In this document: positions 44,590-51,911 of the stretch, piece after piece | How the letters are laid out: the number at the start of each line of letters is the position of its first letter | How positions within the stretch are numbered: the first letter of the stretch is position 1 | NCBI GenBank assembly: GCA_963757155.1 | Contig: CAVWQS010000017.1 | Span: forward strand, 62,001-126,000 | Direction of reading: 5' to 3' | Source: DASXQK01 sp963757155 | GTDB lineage: Bacteria > Pseudomonadota > Alphaproteobacteria > Dongiales > Dongiaceae | DNA: 64,000 nucleotides | The notes under the pieces: model-generated | What the model was told of the DNA's origin: nothing | The model's database searches: none | What the model saw: the letters and a program-made list of their open reading frames with translations, nothing else | Translations under genes and position numbers: made by a program

Positions 44590-44699
44590 TATGTCATAAT
44601 GAATTGTGGCTATGCGCGAGCGCGGCGAGTGAGTAGTCACGGTGCTATCGTATTCTATCGTTCACGGGCGCCGTCGCATCATGGCTGGCAGAGGAATCT

Positions 44700-45746
44700 G
44701 TGCGCCGAGACAGCGGCGGCGCACTGAGGCAAGAGGGGGCGGACGTGCGACTTCAGTCGATTGACGAGACGACGCGGCCAATTCTCGCGCCGGGGACGAC
44801 CGTGTGCCAGGCCGATGGTGAGGTTGTCGTCGCCACGATGTATCCGTCGGACTACGCGTTCAAATGCGCCAACGCAGGCCTCATGCGCTATGCGTTGTCC
44901 CAATTTGACGGCCGCAGCACTGTCTCCGACGTCTCTCGAGATTTCGGGGTGGATCTATCCCAACTGAGAGATGTATTGCAGCCCTTGGCGGCGGACGGGA
45001 TCGTCGTCGACGTCTCGCAGCCTCTGGGGGCCACGGACCCCGAGGCGTATATGGAGGCGTTCTGCGCTATCGGAGATTTCTGGGCGCTCAACATCTTCGA
45101 CCAGCCATTCTGGCACCTGATGCGTTCGGGTGGTGCGTCCCGGGATATTCTCTTGGGCTGGGGGATCCAGTTCTACCACCGGGTCTGCGGCGCCAACGTT
45201 CACAACAGCATCGCCGCGTCCGGCGCGACCGACCCGAAGATCCGAGCCTGGCTGTCGCGGCACTATCGGGAAGAGAGCGACCATGCGCGCATCTTTCTTC
45301 GGGGCTTGGCGCAAGACGGACTGCCGGAGGCGGAAGCGATGGACCGGGCCGCCTTGCCGACGACACAGCAGCTTATCGAGCACTCGATCAGGCTCGCACG
45401 GACTGACCAGATCGCCTATTCCAGCTTGGACTCTCTGCAGCAGTCACCGCGACATGGGCAGACCGTCGAGCTTATCAACGAACAGTTCGACCGTATGTGC
45501 GCCCTCTATCCCTACGCGGAAGGCACGCTCAACGCGTTCCGGCGACATACCTTGTTTGATGTCGAGCTCGAGCATTCCGATATCGTTCTAGACAAGATGG
45601 TCCGGGAGTTCGGTCCTCCGTCACCCGAGCAGACGCTGAAGATGCTTACGGTGACCCGGGAGCTGGTGGAGCATTTCCACGCGTTTTTCGACGGCATCCT
45701 GAAGCACTTCTCGTCGGTAACATTGCCGGGCGGGGCGCAGCACTGA
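44700..45746 (+). CDS. RRE-like/heme-oxygenase-like (HDO/PqqC-like) enzyme, paralogue 3
   Basis: This 348-residue protein starts from a GTG at 44700 with AGAGGA upstream; a second GTG at 44745, behind GAGGGGG, is also possible and would give 333 residues. The PqqD-like N-terminus contains RYALSQFDGRSTVSDVSRDF. The helical domain has QPFWHLMRSGGASRDILLGW, then H160 with Q157 where the other two copies have Glu, E191/H195 in YREESDHARIFL and HTLFDVELEH. The Q at position 157 removes a likely iron ligand, so this copy could differ in activity. It is divergent from the rest of the locus and converges with the aldo/keto reductase. Confidence 0.75.
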   Translation: MRRDSGGALRQEGADVRLQSIDETTRPILAPGTTVCQADGEVVVATMYPSDYAFKCANAGLMRYALSQFDGRSTVSDVSRDFGVDLSQLRDVLQPLAADGIVVDVSQPLGATDPEAYMEAFCAIGDFWALNIFDQPFWHLMRSGGASRDILLGWGIQFYHRVCGANVHNSIAASGATDPKIRAWLSRHYREESDHARIFLRGLAQDGLPEAEAMDRAALPTTQQLIEHSIRLARTDQIAYSSLDSLQQSPRHGQTVELINEQFDRMCALYPYAEGTLNAFRRHTLFDVELEHSDIVLDKMVREFGPPSPEQTLKMLTVTRELVEHFHAFFDGILKHFSSVTLPGGAQH

Positions 45747-45787
45747 GGGAGCCCCGATTATGGGTTCGCTCAGGCCGGGGATGCTCT

Positions 45788-46690
45788 TCAGAGCGAGGAG
45801 AACCGGACATTTCGGATCCAAGGATCCGAGGAAATGGACGCCAGCTCCACCGCCGTCAAATCGATCGCGGCCGCCGCCGCGCTTTCGCGGACGTGCTCGG
45901 CCTTTGTCGTGCCTATGAGCGGCACGATGTTGGGGCTGAGGCCGCGCAGCCACGCCAGGGCGATTTGATGCGGGGTTACGTTTCGGCTTCGCGCCAGTGA
46001 TTGGAGGGACTGAAACCGGGAGAGCGCGCTCGAAAGACGGGTGCCCCCGAACGGACGATAGGCAAGAAACGTGATCCCGAGGCGCCGGCAGGTCTCGACG
46101 ACTTGTCCCGTCACGGATTCCCGGTAGAAGGGGCTCAGCCTGTTTTGCACGGAGGTAATCGGCAAAATAGATGTGGCTTGCACGATCTGATGCGCGGTGA
46201 CGTTGCTGAGACCCACATGGGCGCACTTTCCCTCGTTCCGAAGCGCGGCCATGGCCTCCAGGCTTTTCTCGAACGGAACCGCCGGGTCGATCGCATGAAG
46301 CTGATACAGATAGATCCGGTCGACGTTCAGGGCCCTCAATGACCTCTCGCAGGCGGTTCGGATGTGAGCGGGCGAGGCATCCCGGGTCCAAGCGCCGCCG
46401 GGTCGTCGAATCCCGACTTTGGACGCAATTCGGATCTCGTCCCGGTCCGGGCGATCCCGGAGAACCGCGGCCAGAAGCCTTTCATTGTGGCCGAGCTCCG
46501 ATTCGTCCAGGCAGTAGACATCGGCTGAGTCGATGAGGGAGAAGCCCGCGTCGAGGACTTCTGCGACGACACGCGCAGCGGTTCGCGGGTCTGGCCGCCC
46601 GTCCACGGAAAGGCCCATCGCGCCATATGCGATGGCGCTGACGAGGTCGCCGGTCCTGCCCAAGCCTAAGTGCTGCATTCGACACGACAT
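45788..46690 (-). CDS. Aldo/keto reductase family protein
   Basis: This 300-residue NADPH-dependent oxidoreductase starts MSCRMQHLGLGRTGDLVSAI. The catalytic tetrad can be placed: Asp and Tyr in LIDSADVYCLDESELGHNE, Lys in RIASKVGIRRPGG, and His in YLYQLHAIDP. The NADP-binding C-terminal part includes PHQIALAWLRGLSPNIVPLI and GTTKAEHVRE. It is convergent with RRE-HDO paralogue 3 and lies at the edge of the putative biosynthetic locus. It could reduce a carbonyl in the product, but membership is not proven. Confidence 0.88.
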   Translation of the reverse strand: MSCRMQHLGLGRTGDLVSAIAYGAMGLSVDGRPDPRTAARVVAEVLDAGFSLIDSADVYCLDESELGHNERLLAAVLRDRPDRDEIRIASKVGIRRPGGAWTRDASPAHIRTACERSLRALNVDRIYLYQLHAIDPAVPFEKSLEAMAALRNEGKCAHVGLSNVTAHQIVQATSILPITSVQNRLSPFYRESVTGQVVETCRRLGITFLAYRPFGGTRLSSALSRFQSLQSLARSRNVTPHQIALAWLRGLSPNIVPLIGTTKAEHVRESAAAAAIDLTAVELASISSDPWIRNVRFSSL

Positions 46691-46841
46691 GGTAGCGGAG
46701 GGTCCGTCACCACCCTATCCCCAGGCAAGCTTAAACCCGGACCCCGGCGCCGCCTGAATCCTGCTTGCATTGAACCGGCAACATGATAGACCGACGCCCG
46801 CGTGGCCCCCGACGGATATCGGAGCGGGGCCACGGATGGCC

Positions 46842-46916
46842 GGGTGCGTAGCTCAGCGGTAGAGCATCTGACTTTTAATCAGGAGGCCCCGGGTTCGATC
46901 CCCGGCGCACCCACCA
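46842..46916 (+). tRNA. tRNA-Lys (anticodon TTT)
   Basis: The acceptor stem is GGGTGCG paired with CGCACCC, the anticodon stem encloses the loop CTTTTAA with the anticodon TTT, and the T arm reads CCGGGTTCGATCCCCGG. The 3' CCA is encoded. It is 75 bases including CCA. It separates the biosynthetic region from the following secreted protein and ABC transporter genes. Many islands integrate at tRNA genes, but I found no second copy of its 3' end in this window. Confidence 0.97.
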
Positions 46917-47014
46917 CCTTGCATCCCATGTCGGGGTTTTCCGGTTTGGCCCGACTTCGTGCCGCCGACGACCGGGCCCTCATGGCCGGCAGGGCGTTCG
47001 ACGGCGGGTCGTTC

Positions 47015-47335
47015 TCAGCATCTCGAGCAGGTGCCGGCCTTGCCCCCACCGCTTCCCGAGCCGCCCCCGCCCGGGTCTTTCTCGCCACCGGGATCGCCGG
47101 GAGGATGTTTGACACCCTCGATTTGATCGAAAAAATCCTTCGGGTCGATCACCCCATTCGCCCGATCGCTGTGCTTCTTCTCGTGCTCCCGGTCGCGTCC
47201 GTCGCCTTTCCCGCCGCTGTCGCCACCGGCATAGGCGCTGCCGGGCATTGCGGTGATCGCGATAGCCATGGCCATCGCCAGGCAGGCGGCAGTCGTCAGC
47301 GGCCGTCTCTGTGATTTGCGGTTCGCCTCGGTCAT
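47015..47335 (-). CDS. Small secreted Gly-rich protein with C-terminal Cys-x-x-Cys-like tail
   Basis: This 106-residue protein has an N-terminal signal peptide (TTAACLAMAMAIAITAMPGS ending AYA). The mature part is rich in Gly, Asp and Lys, with the segment GVIDPKDFFDQIEGVKHPPG, and ends GKAGTCSRC with two Cys. It is likely exported to the periplasm. Its closest relatives and role are unknown to me. It stands alone, convergent toward tRNA-Lys. Confidence 0.65.
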   Translation of the reverse strand: MTEANRKSQRRPLTTAACLAMAMAIAITAMPGSAYAGGDSGGKGDGRDREHEKKHSDRANGVIDPKDFFDQIEGVKHPPGDPGGEKDPGGGGSGSGGGKAGTCSRC

Positions 47336-47834
47336 CCTCGTCCCCCCTTGGTCGGATTAAGTCGGATTCACGCAGTTCACCAGTCGCGGCGAGCCTCGAC
47401 CGCACAACCAAAAGTAAACCTAGGGTTCGAGGGTTAAGTTCGGGTTACGACGCTGGATTGCGCACCGCCAGCGGAGCGGGGCGGATTGCCGGCCAAGGCC
47501 ACCGGATCGACGCCACCTCCCGCCACCCGCGGGTCCGCCCTTGCGTCTCCAATTCGGTGTGACATATGCTTGTAACAATCTAAGCTTAGCGTCCGGCCTC
47601 GGCCCTGACTAAAAGGGGTGGCAAACCGGAAGCAAGCTTCCAAGACAGGGTGGTTGCCGGCATTCAGAACAAGGCCCACACGGAAAGGCTGCCGCCGGGT
47701 AGGGGCGTGGGGAACCAGCGCCTGTCCGGCAAGCCGGCGGTTTGTACCCTCGAAGAGCTGTTGCGCCCGGTGAAGGGACCGAGGGAGGCCGTGCGTAACA
47801 CGACATTTCGAACCTCAACATGGGAGAAGAAACA
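47336..47834. other. Long leader/promoter region of the polyamine-type ABC operon
   Basis: This 499-bp region carries no convincing gene. It contains a small hairpin GGAAGCAAGCTTCC (47627-47640), and a GCCGGC-type inverted pair near 47725-47742, within GC-rich sequence ahead of the SBP gene. It could hold a structured mRNA leader, but I cannot match it to a known riboswitch. A simple promoter was not identified with confidence. Confidence 0.35.
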
Positions 47835-48968
47835 GTGAAGACGATCAGATCGACAAGTCGCCGCAAGTTCCTAAAGACCACCGCCGCTGTCGGCATCGCG
47901 CTGGCGGCGCCGGCGATCATCTCCAGAGGAGCCCTTGCCTCCTCGGGCGAGGTGAATTTCATGGGGTGGGCGGGTTATCCGGAGCTGTCCAAGACGGTCT
48001 TTCCGGCCTTCGAGAAGTCGACCGGCATCAAGGTGAACTTCAACGAGCAGCCTGACCAGGATTTGATGTTCGCCCAGGGCAAGCTGTCCCTGCAGACGGG
48101 GACCGTGGATGTCGTGGAGCCCACGCTCGATCGCGCCTCCGGCTGGTACAGCAACGGCCTGATCCAAGGCTGGAACACCAGCGACCTCGCGATGGACAAC
48201 TACGTCACCGGCCTGGCCGACGGGGCGGCAGGCGAGCTGGCGGTGGTCGATGGCAAGCGCCTGATCGTGCCGAGCGTCTGGGGCACGGAGGCCATCGTCT
48301 ACAGCAAGACCGACGCGGCGACGACCTATGGCCAGTGCAGCCTTGGTGATCTCTGGGCCGATAAATATGTCGGCAAGGTCTGCGTTCGGCCCCATTCCGC
48401 TCTCGCGGCGATGGGCCGTTATCTCGATTCCGAGGGCAAGCTTCCGAAGCCCTGGCTCGCCGGCTACAAGAATGAAGCGGATATGCGCCTGCTCTGGGAC
48501 ATCGCGCTGGCCGAGGCGACCAAGCACAAGGCCAATATCGCGCAGTTCTGGAACGGCGAGAACGACGCCCAGGCGGCCTACCGCACCAATGGCGCGGTCA
48601 TCGGCCTGAATTGGGATTCGACGGGCTACAATCTGCGCGGGGACGGCTTCGGCTTCCTCGCGCCCAAGGAAGGTGCCTTCGCCTGGAACCAGGGCTTCGT
48701 GCTCATGGCAAATGCGAAGAACGTCCCGCAAGCCGAAGCCTTCGCGAAATGGGTCTCGACGGCGGAAGGCTCGGCCGCTTGGGCCACGGCCTTCTCGGCC
48801 AATCCGGTCGGAAAGGGCGGCATCGAGCTGACATCGCCCGATGTGAAGACCTTCTATGCCACGGCCTATCCGGGCGACGCCCTGCAGAAGCTGTGGTGGT
48901 GGCCGGTCCAGGAAGCCTGGTTCATCAAGCTGCGCGGCGAATACGCGGATAAGTTCAAGGCCGCCTAA
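47835..48968 (+). CDS. ABC transporter substrate-binding protein, spermidine/putrescine type
   Basis: This 377-residue periplasmic binding protein delivers its ligand to the permease encoded downstream. The start is taken as the GTG at 47835, with GGGAGAAG upstream; an ATG at 47820 is also in frame. It has a Tat-type signal with the twin Arg in SRRKFLKTTAAVGIALAAPA. The mature part contains VNFMGWAGYPELSKTVFPAF and VVEPTLDRASGW, in line with PotD-like proteins, and WWWPVQEAWFIKLRGEYADK at the end. The ligand could be a polyamine or a related cation. Confidence 0.9.
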   Translation: MKTIRSTSRRKFLKTTAAVGIALAAPAIISRGALASSGEVNFMGWAGYPELSKTVFPAFEKSTGIKVNFNEQPDQDLMFAQGKLSLQTGTVDVVEPTLDRASGWYSNGLIQGWNTSDLAMDNYVTGLADGAAGELAVVDGKRLIVPSVWGTEAIVYSKTDAATTYGQCSLGDLWADKYVGKVCVRPHSALAAMGRYLDSEGKLPKPWLAGYKNEADMRLLWDIALAEATKHKANIAQFWNGENDAQAAYRTNGAVIGLNWDSTGYNLRGDGFGFLAPKEGAFAWNQGFVLMANAKNVPQAEAFAKWVSTAEGSAAWATAFSANPVGKGGIELTSPDVKTFYATAYPGDALQKLWWWPVQEAWFIKLRGEYADKFKAA

Positions 48969-48982
48969 CCTAAGACCTCGTA

Positions 48983-49014
48983 CGGACCGCCGGGCATCTG
49001 CGCCCGGCGGTCCG
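48983..49014. terminator. Perfect hairpin after the substrate-binding protein gene
   Basis: A 13-bp perfect stem, CGGACCGCCGGGC (48983-48995) with GCCCGGCGGTCCG (49002-49014), has a 6-base loop and starts 14 bases after the SBP stop. There is no T-run, so it is more likely a partial terminator or mRNA stabiliser that raises SBP expression above that of the membrane components. Confidence 0.7.
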
Positions 49015-49075
49015 CGCGGGGATTCTCGGCACGACAAAAAAGTTCATTCGGGACGGCAGGGGAGATGCGAAGGTA

Positions 49076-50179
49076 ATGAGCGGGGGCGTTGACCTCAACG
49101 GCGTATCGGCTGACTTCGGCAGCTTCCGGGCGGTCGACAAGGCGACGGTTGCGATCAAGCCGGGAGAATTCTTCTCCTTCCTCGGGCCCTCCGGTTGCGG
49201 CAAGACGACCATCTTGCGGATGATCTCCGGTTTCGTGATGCCGAGCGAGGGCACGATCCACATCGGCGGCGAGGATGTCCGCGACATCCGCCCCAACAAG
49301 CGCCCGACGGTTCTGATCTTTCAGAACCTGGCGCTCTTTCCCCTCATGCCGGTCTGGGAGAACATCGCCTTCGGTCTCGAGGTTCGCGGTGTCGCCAAGC
49401 CGGTGCGCAGGGCCAGGGCCGAGGAATTGCTCCGCCTGGTCGACCTCCCGGGCGCGGCCGACAAAGCCATCAGCCAGCTCTCGGGCGGGCAGAAGCAGCG
49501 CGTCGCCATTGCGCGTGCGCTCGCCGTCGAGCCCAAGGTCATGCTGCTCGATGAACCGCTGTCGGCGCTGGATCTGAAGCTGCGCCAACACATGCGGGCC
49601 GAGTTGCGCGCCATTCAGAAGCGCACCAATGTCACCTTCGTCTACATCACCCACGATCAGGGTGAGGCGCTCGCCATGTCCGACCGGGTGGCGGTGATGT
49701 CCCATGGCCGGCTCCAGCAGGTGGCCACGCCCCAGGAGATCTACAACCGCCCCGCCAATGGGTTCGTCGCCTCCTTCGTCGGCGAGAACAATATCTTCGA
49801 GGGCCAGGTCGAATCCGACGCTGGCTCCGGGGCGGTCTTCCGCAGCGGCAGCGGCGTCTTTCGCGTCTCGCTGGGGCCGGGCGTCAGCAGCGGCACCCCG
49901 GCCAAGCTCTATGTGCGACCCGAGCAGACGAGGCTCGTCGATGTCGCCCCGCCGGGCCTTAACAGCATTCCCGTCACGGTGGCCGATGTCGCCTTCGAAG
50001 GGAATTTCATCAATATCCAGGTCCAGAACGGCCAGGGCCGGCCGCTGGTGGTCGAAGCGCGCAACGACGGTGCCGGCAAGGTGCCGCCGCCGGGCAGTGC
50101 GATGAACCTCGTCTTCGACCCTGCGCATTCGATCGTGCTGGCGGACGAAAAGGTCCCGGAGGCGGGAGCCTCGGCATGA
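49076..50179 (+). CDS. ABC transporter ATP-binding protein, spermidine/putrescine type (PotA-like)
   Basis: This 367-residue ATPase powers the importer. Walker A is LGPSGCGKTTILRM, the Q-loop is VLIFQNLALFPLMPVWENIA, the signature is LSGGQKQRVAIARALAVEPK and Walker B is VMLLDEPLSALDLKLR, with the H-loop at FVYITHDQGEALAMSDRVA. The C-terminal 120 residues form a TOBE-type regulatory domain. The start is ATG at 49076. Its stop overlaps the next permease start by four bases. Confidence 0.94.
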   Translation: MSGGVDLNGVSADFGSFRAVDKATVAIKPGEFFSFLGPSGCGKTTILRMISGFVMPSEGTIHIGGEDVRDIRPNKRPTVLIFQNLALFPLMPVWENIAFGLEVRGVAKPVRRARAEELLRLVDLPGAADKAISQLSGGQKQRVAIARALAVEPKVMLLDEPLSALDLKLRQHMRAELRAIQKRTNVTFVYITHDQGEALAMSDRVAVMSHGRLQQVATPQEIYNRPANGFVASFVGENNIFEGQVESDAGSGAVFRSGSGVFRVSLGPGVSSGTPAKLYVRPEQTRLVDVAPPGLNSIPVTVADVAFEGNFINIQVQNGQGRPLVVEARNDGAGKVPPPGSAMNLVFDPAHSIVLADEKVPEAGASA

Positions 50180-51060
50180 GGGATCTCTTCACCCGCTACG
50201 GCGGGCCTCTGGCGGCCGGATTCATGGCGCTGACGGCCTTCTGGCTCCTGGCGCTCGTGATCCTTCCCTACCTCTATCTCTTCGAGAACTCCTTCCGGCC
50301 CTATCTGCCGGTCGTAGAGATGGGAGGCCCGAAGGATTTCTACAGCCTCAACAACTATCTGACCTTCTTCCAGAGCCCCATCCATATCCACGTCTTCTTT
50401 TCGACGATCCTCTACAGCAGCCTGGTCACGGTCCTCTGCTTCTTCATCGCCTATCCGCTGGCTTATTATCTGTCCAAGGTCGCCAAGCCATCGGTGGTGC
50501 CCACGCTGTTCCTGCTGCTTCTCATCCCGCTCTGGGTCAGCGAGATCCTGCGCTCCTTCGCCTGGTTCATCATCCTGGCGCTCAAGGGGCCGCTCAATTT
50601 CGGCCTCATCGGGCTCGGCATCATCGAGACGCCGATCCGCTGGCTCTCGGGTTTTCGCAGCATCGTGATCGGCCTCGTCTACACCTATGTCCTGTTCATG
50701 CTGTTCCCGCTCTACAATGCGGTCCAATCCCTCGATACCAATCAGATCGAGGCTGCCCAGGATCTGGGCTCGCCCTGGTGGCGCATCCATTGGCGCGTGA
50801 TACTCCCGCATTCCAAGCCCGGAATTGCGTCGGGGGCGGTCATGGTTTTCATGCTCTCGGCAGGCTCCATCCTCGTGCCCACTTTGCTGGCCTCGACCAC
50901 CTCGCGCTGGTTTACCGAGATCATCCAGCAATGGATGTTCGAATCCCAGGATTGGAACACCGGCTCCGCCTATGCCTTCCTGCTCCTCCTCCTCTGCACG
51001 GTGTTCGTGACGGTCGTGATGCGGATCTTCCGCGTCAGCCTCGCGGACATCGCGAAGTGA
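50176..51060 (+). CDS. ABC transporter permease, spermidine/putrescine type (PotB-like)
   Basis: This 294-residue inner-membrane permease has about six hydrophobic helices and the EAA loop EAAQDLGSPWWRIHWRVILP, which contacts the ATPase. It begins MRDLFTRYGGPLAAGFMALT. The ATG overlaps the ATPase stop. It pairs with the following permease to form the channel. Confidence 0.93.
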   Translation: MRDLFTRYGGPLAAGFMALTAFWLLALVILPYLYLFENSFRPYLPVVEMGGPKDFYSLNNYLTFFQSPIHIHVFFSTILYSSLVTVLCFFIAYPLAYYLSKVAKPSVVPTLFLLLLIPLWVSEILRSFAWFIILALKGPLNFGLIGLGIIETPIRWLSGFRSIVIGLVYTYVLFMLFPLYNAVQSLDTNQIEAAQDLGSPWWRIHWRVILPHSKPGIASGAVMVFMLSAGSILVPTLLASTTSRWFTEIIQQWMFESQDWNTGSAYAFLLLLLCTVFVTVVMRIFRVSLADIAK

Positions 51061-51067
51061 GGCGGCC

Positions 51068-51886
51068 ATGAAGGGCAAGCGATCCTGGAACTGGCTGTTT
51101 CACCTCTATATGGGGCTGTTCCTGCTCTACATGCTGTTGCCCCTTGTGGTGATGGGCGGGGCCGCCCTCAATGATTCGCGCTTCCCCTCCGTCTATCCCT
51201 GGGTCGGATTCACCGATCGCTGGTTCGTCGATCTGCTGGACGACGGACGGATGTGGAGCTCCTTCCGCAACACCCTGCTGGTCGCGGTCGCGGTGGTCAT
51301 ATTGGCCGTGCCGATCGGCACGGCTGCGGCAATTCTGGTCAACGGGCTGCGCGGCCCGATACGCTCGGTCCTCTATGGCCTCATGGTGGCGCCGATCCTG
51401 ACGCCAGGGGCGGTGATCGGAATCTCGACGCTGCTGTTCTGGAACAAGTTCGAGGTGCCGGCGGGACTGCATCTTTCGGCATTGGGCCAGACCTCCTACA
51501 TCGCCGCCTTCGTCATGCTCCTCGTGCTGGCCCGGCTTCAAAGCTTCGATCGCGACCTCGAGGAGGCGGCGCTCGATCTGGGGGCGAGCCATCCCCAAGT
51601 GATCCGGCGGATCCTGCTGCCTCATCTTTATCCCGCGATCGGGGCCGGAGCGGCGATCGCCTTCTTCCAATCGATCGAGAACTTCAATACCACCCTGTTC
51701 ACCCGGGGGACCTACGACACGCTCACCGTCTATGTCTTCTCCAAGGTGAGAAGCGGCATCACCCCGACGATCAACGCTTTGGCGCTCATCCTCATCGCGA
51801 TCACAATTCTCGGCGTGCTGTGGTACGAGATCTCCCGCCGCCGTTCGGTCCGAAAGTTCGCCAGTCTGGCGACACCCGGCGCCTGA
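51068..51886 (+). CDS. ABC transporter permease, spermidine/putrescine type (PotC-like)
   Basis: This 272-residue second permease starts MKGKRSWNWLFHLYMGLFLL and has about six helices. The EAA motif reads EAALDLGASHPQVIRRILLP. It follows the first permease by 7 bp and completes the transporter. Family members are typically paired in this way with PotB-like subunits. Confidence 0.93.
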   Translation: MKGKRSWNWLFHLYMGLFLLYMLLPLVVMGGAALNDSRFPSVYPWVGFTDRWFVDLLDDGRMWSSFRNTLLVAVAVVILAVPIGTAAAILVNGLRGPIRSVLYGLMVAPILTPGAVIGISTLLFWNKFEVPAGLHLSALGQTSYIAAFVMLLVLARLQSFDRDLEEAALDLGASHPQVIRRILLPHLYPAIGAGAAIAFFQSIENFNTTLFTRGTYDTLTVYVFSKVRSGITPTINALALILIAITILGVLWYEISRRRSVRKFASLATPGA

Positions 51887-51911
51887 GGTTCACGATCGAC
51901 TGGTAGAAGCC

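Noticed and set aside
38651..46690. PQQ biosynthesis cluster
   Set aside because: The HDO proteins resemble PqqC and the N-termini resemble PqqD, but the small peptide lacks the Glu-x3-Tyr core of PqqA, the radical SAM is not PqqE-like (it is the B12 type), and PqqB/F are absent.
46842..46916. tRNA-flanking attachment repeats
   Set aside because: No second copy of the tRNA 3' segment is visible near 34.9-35.1 kb or elsewhere in this window, and no integrase is present.
47336..47834. Guanidine-type riboswitch ahead of the ABC operon
   Set aside because: The conserved ykkC and mini-ykkC (ACGR-hairpin) patterns are not found.
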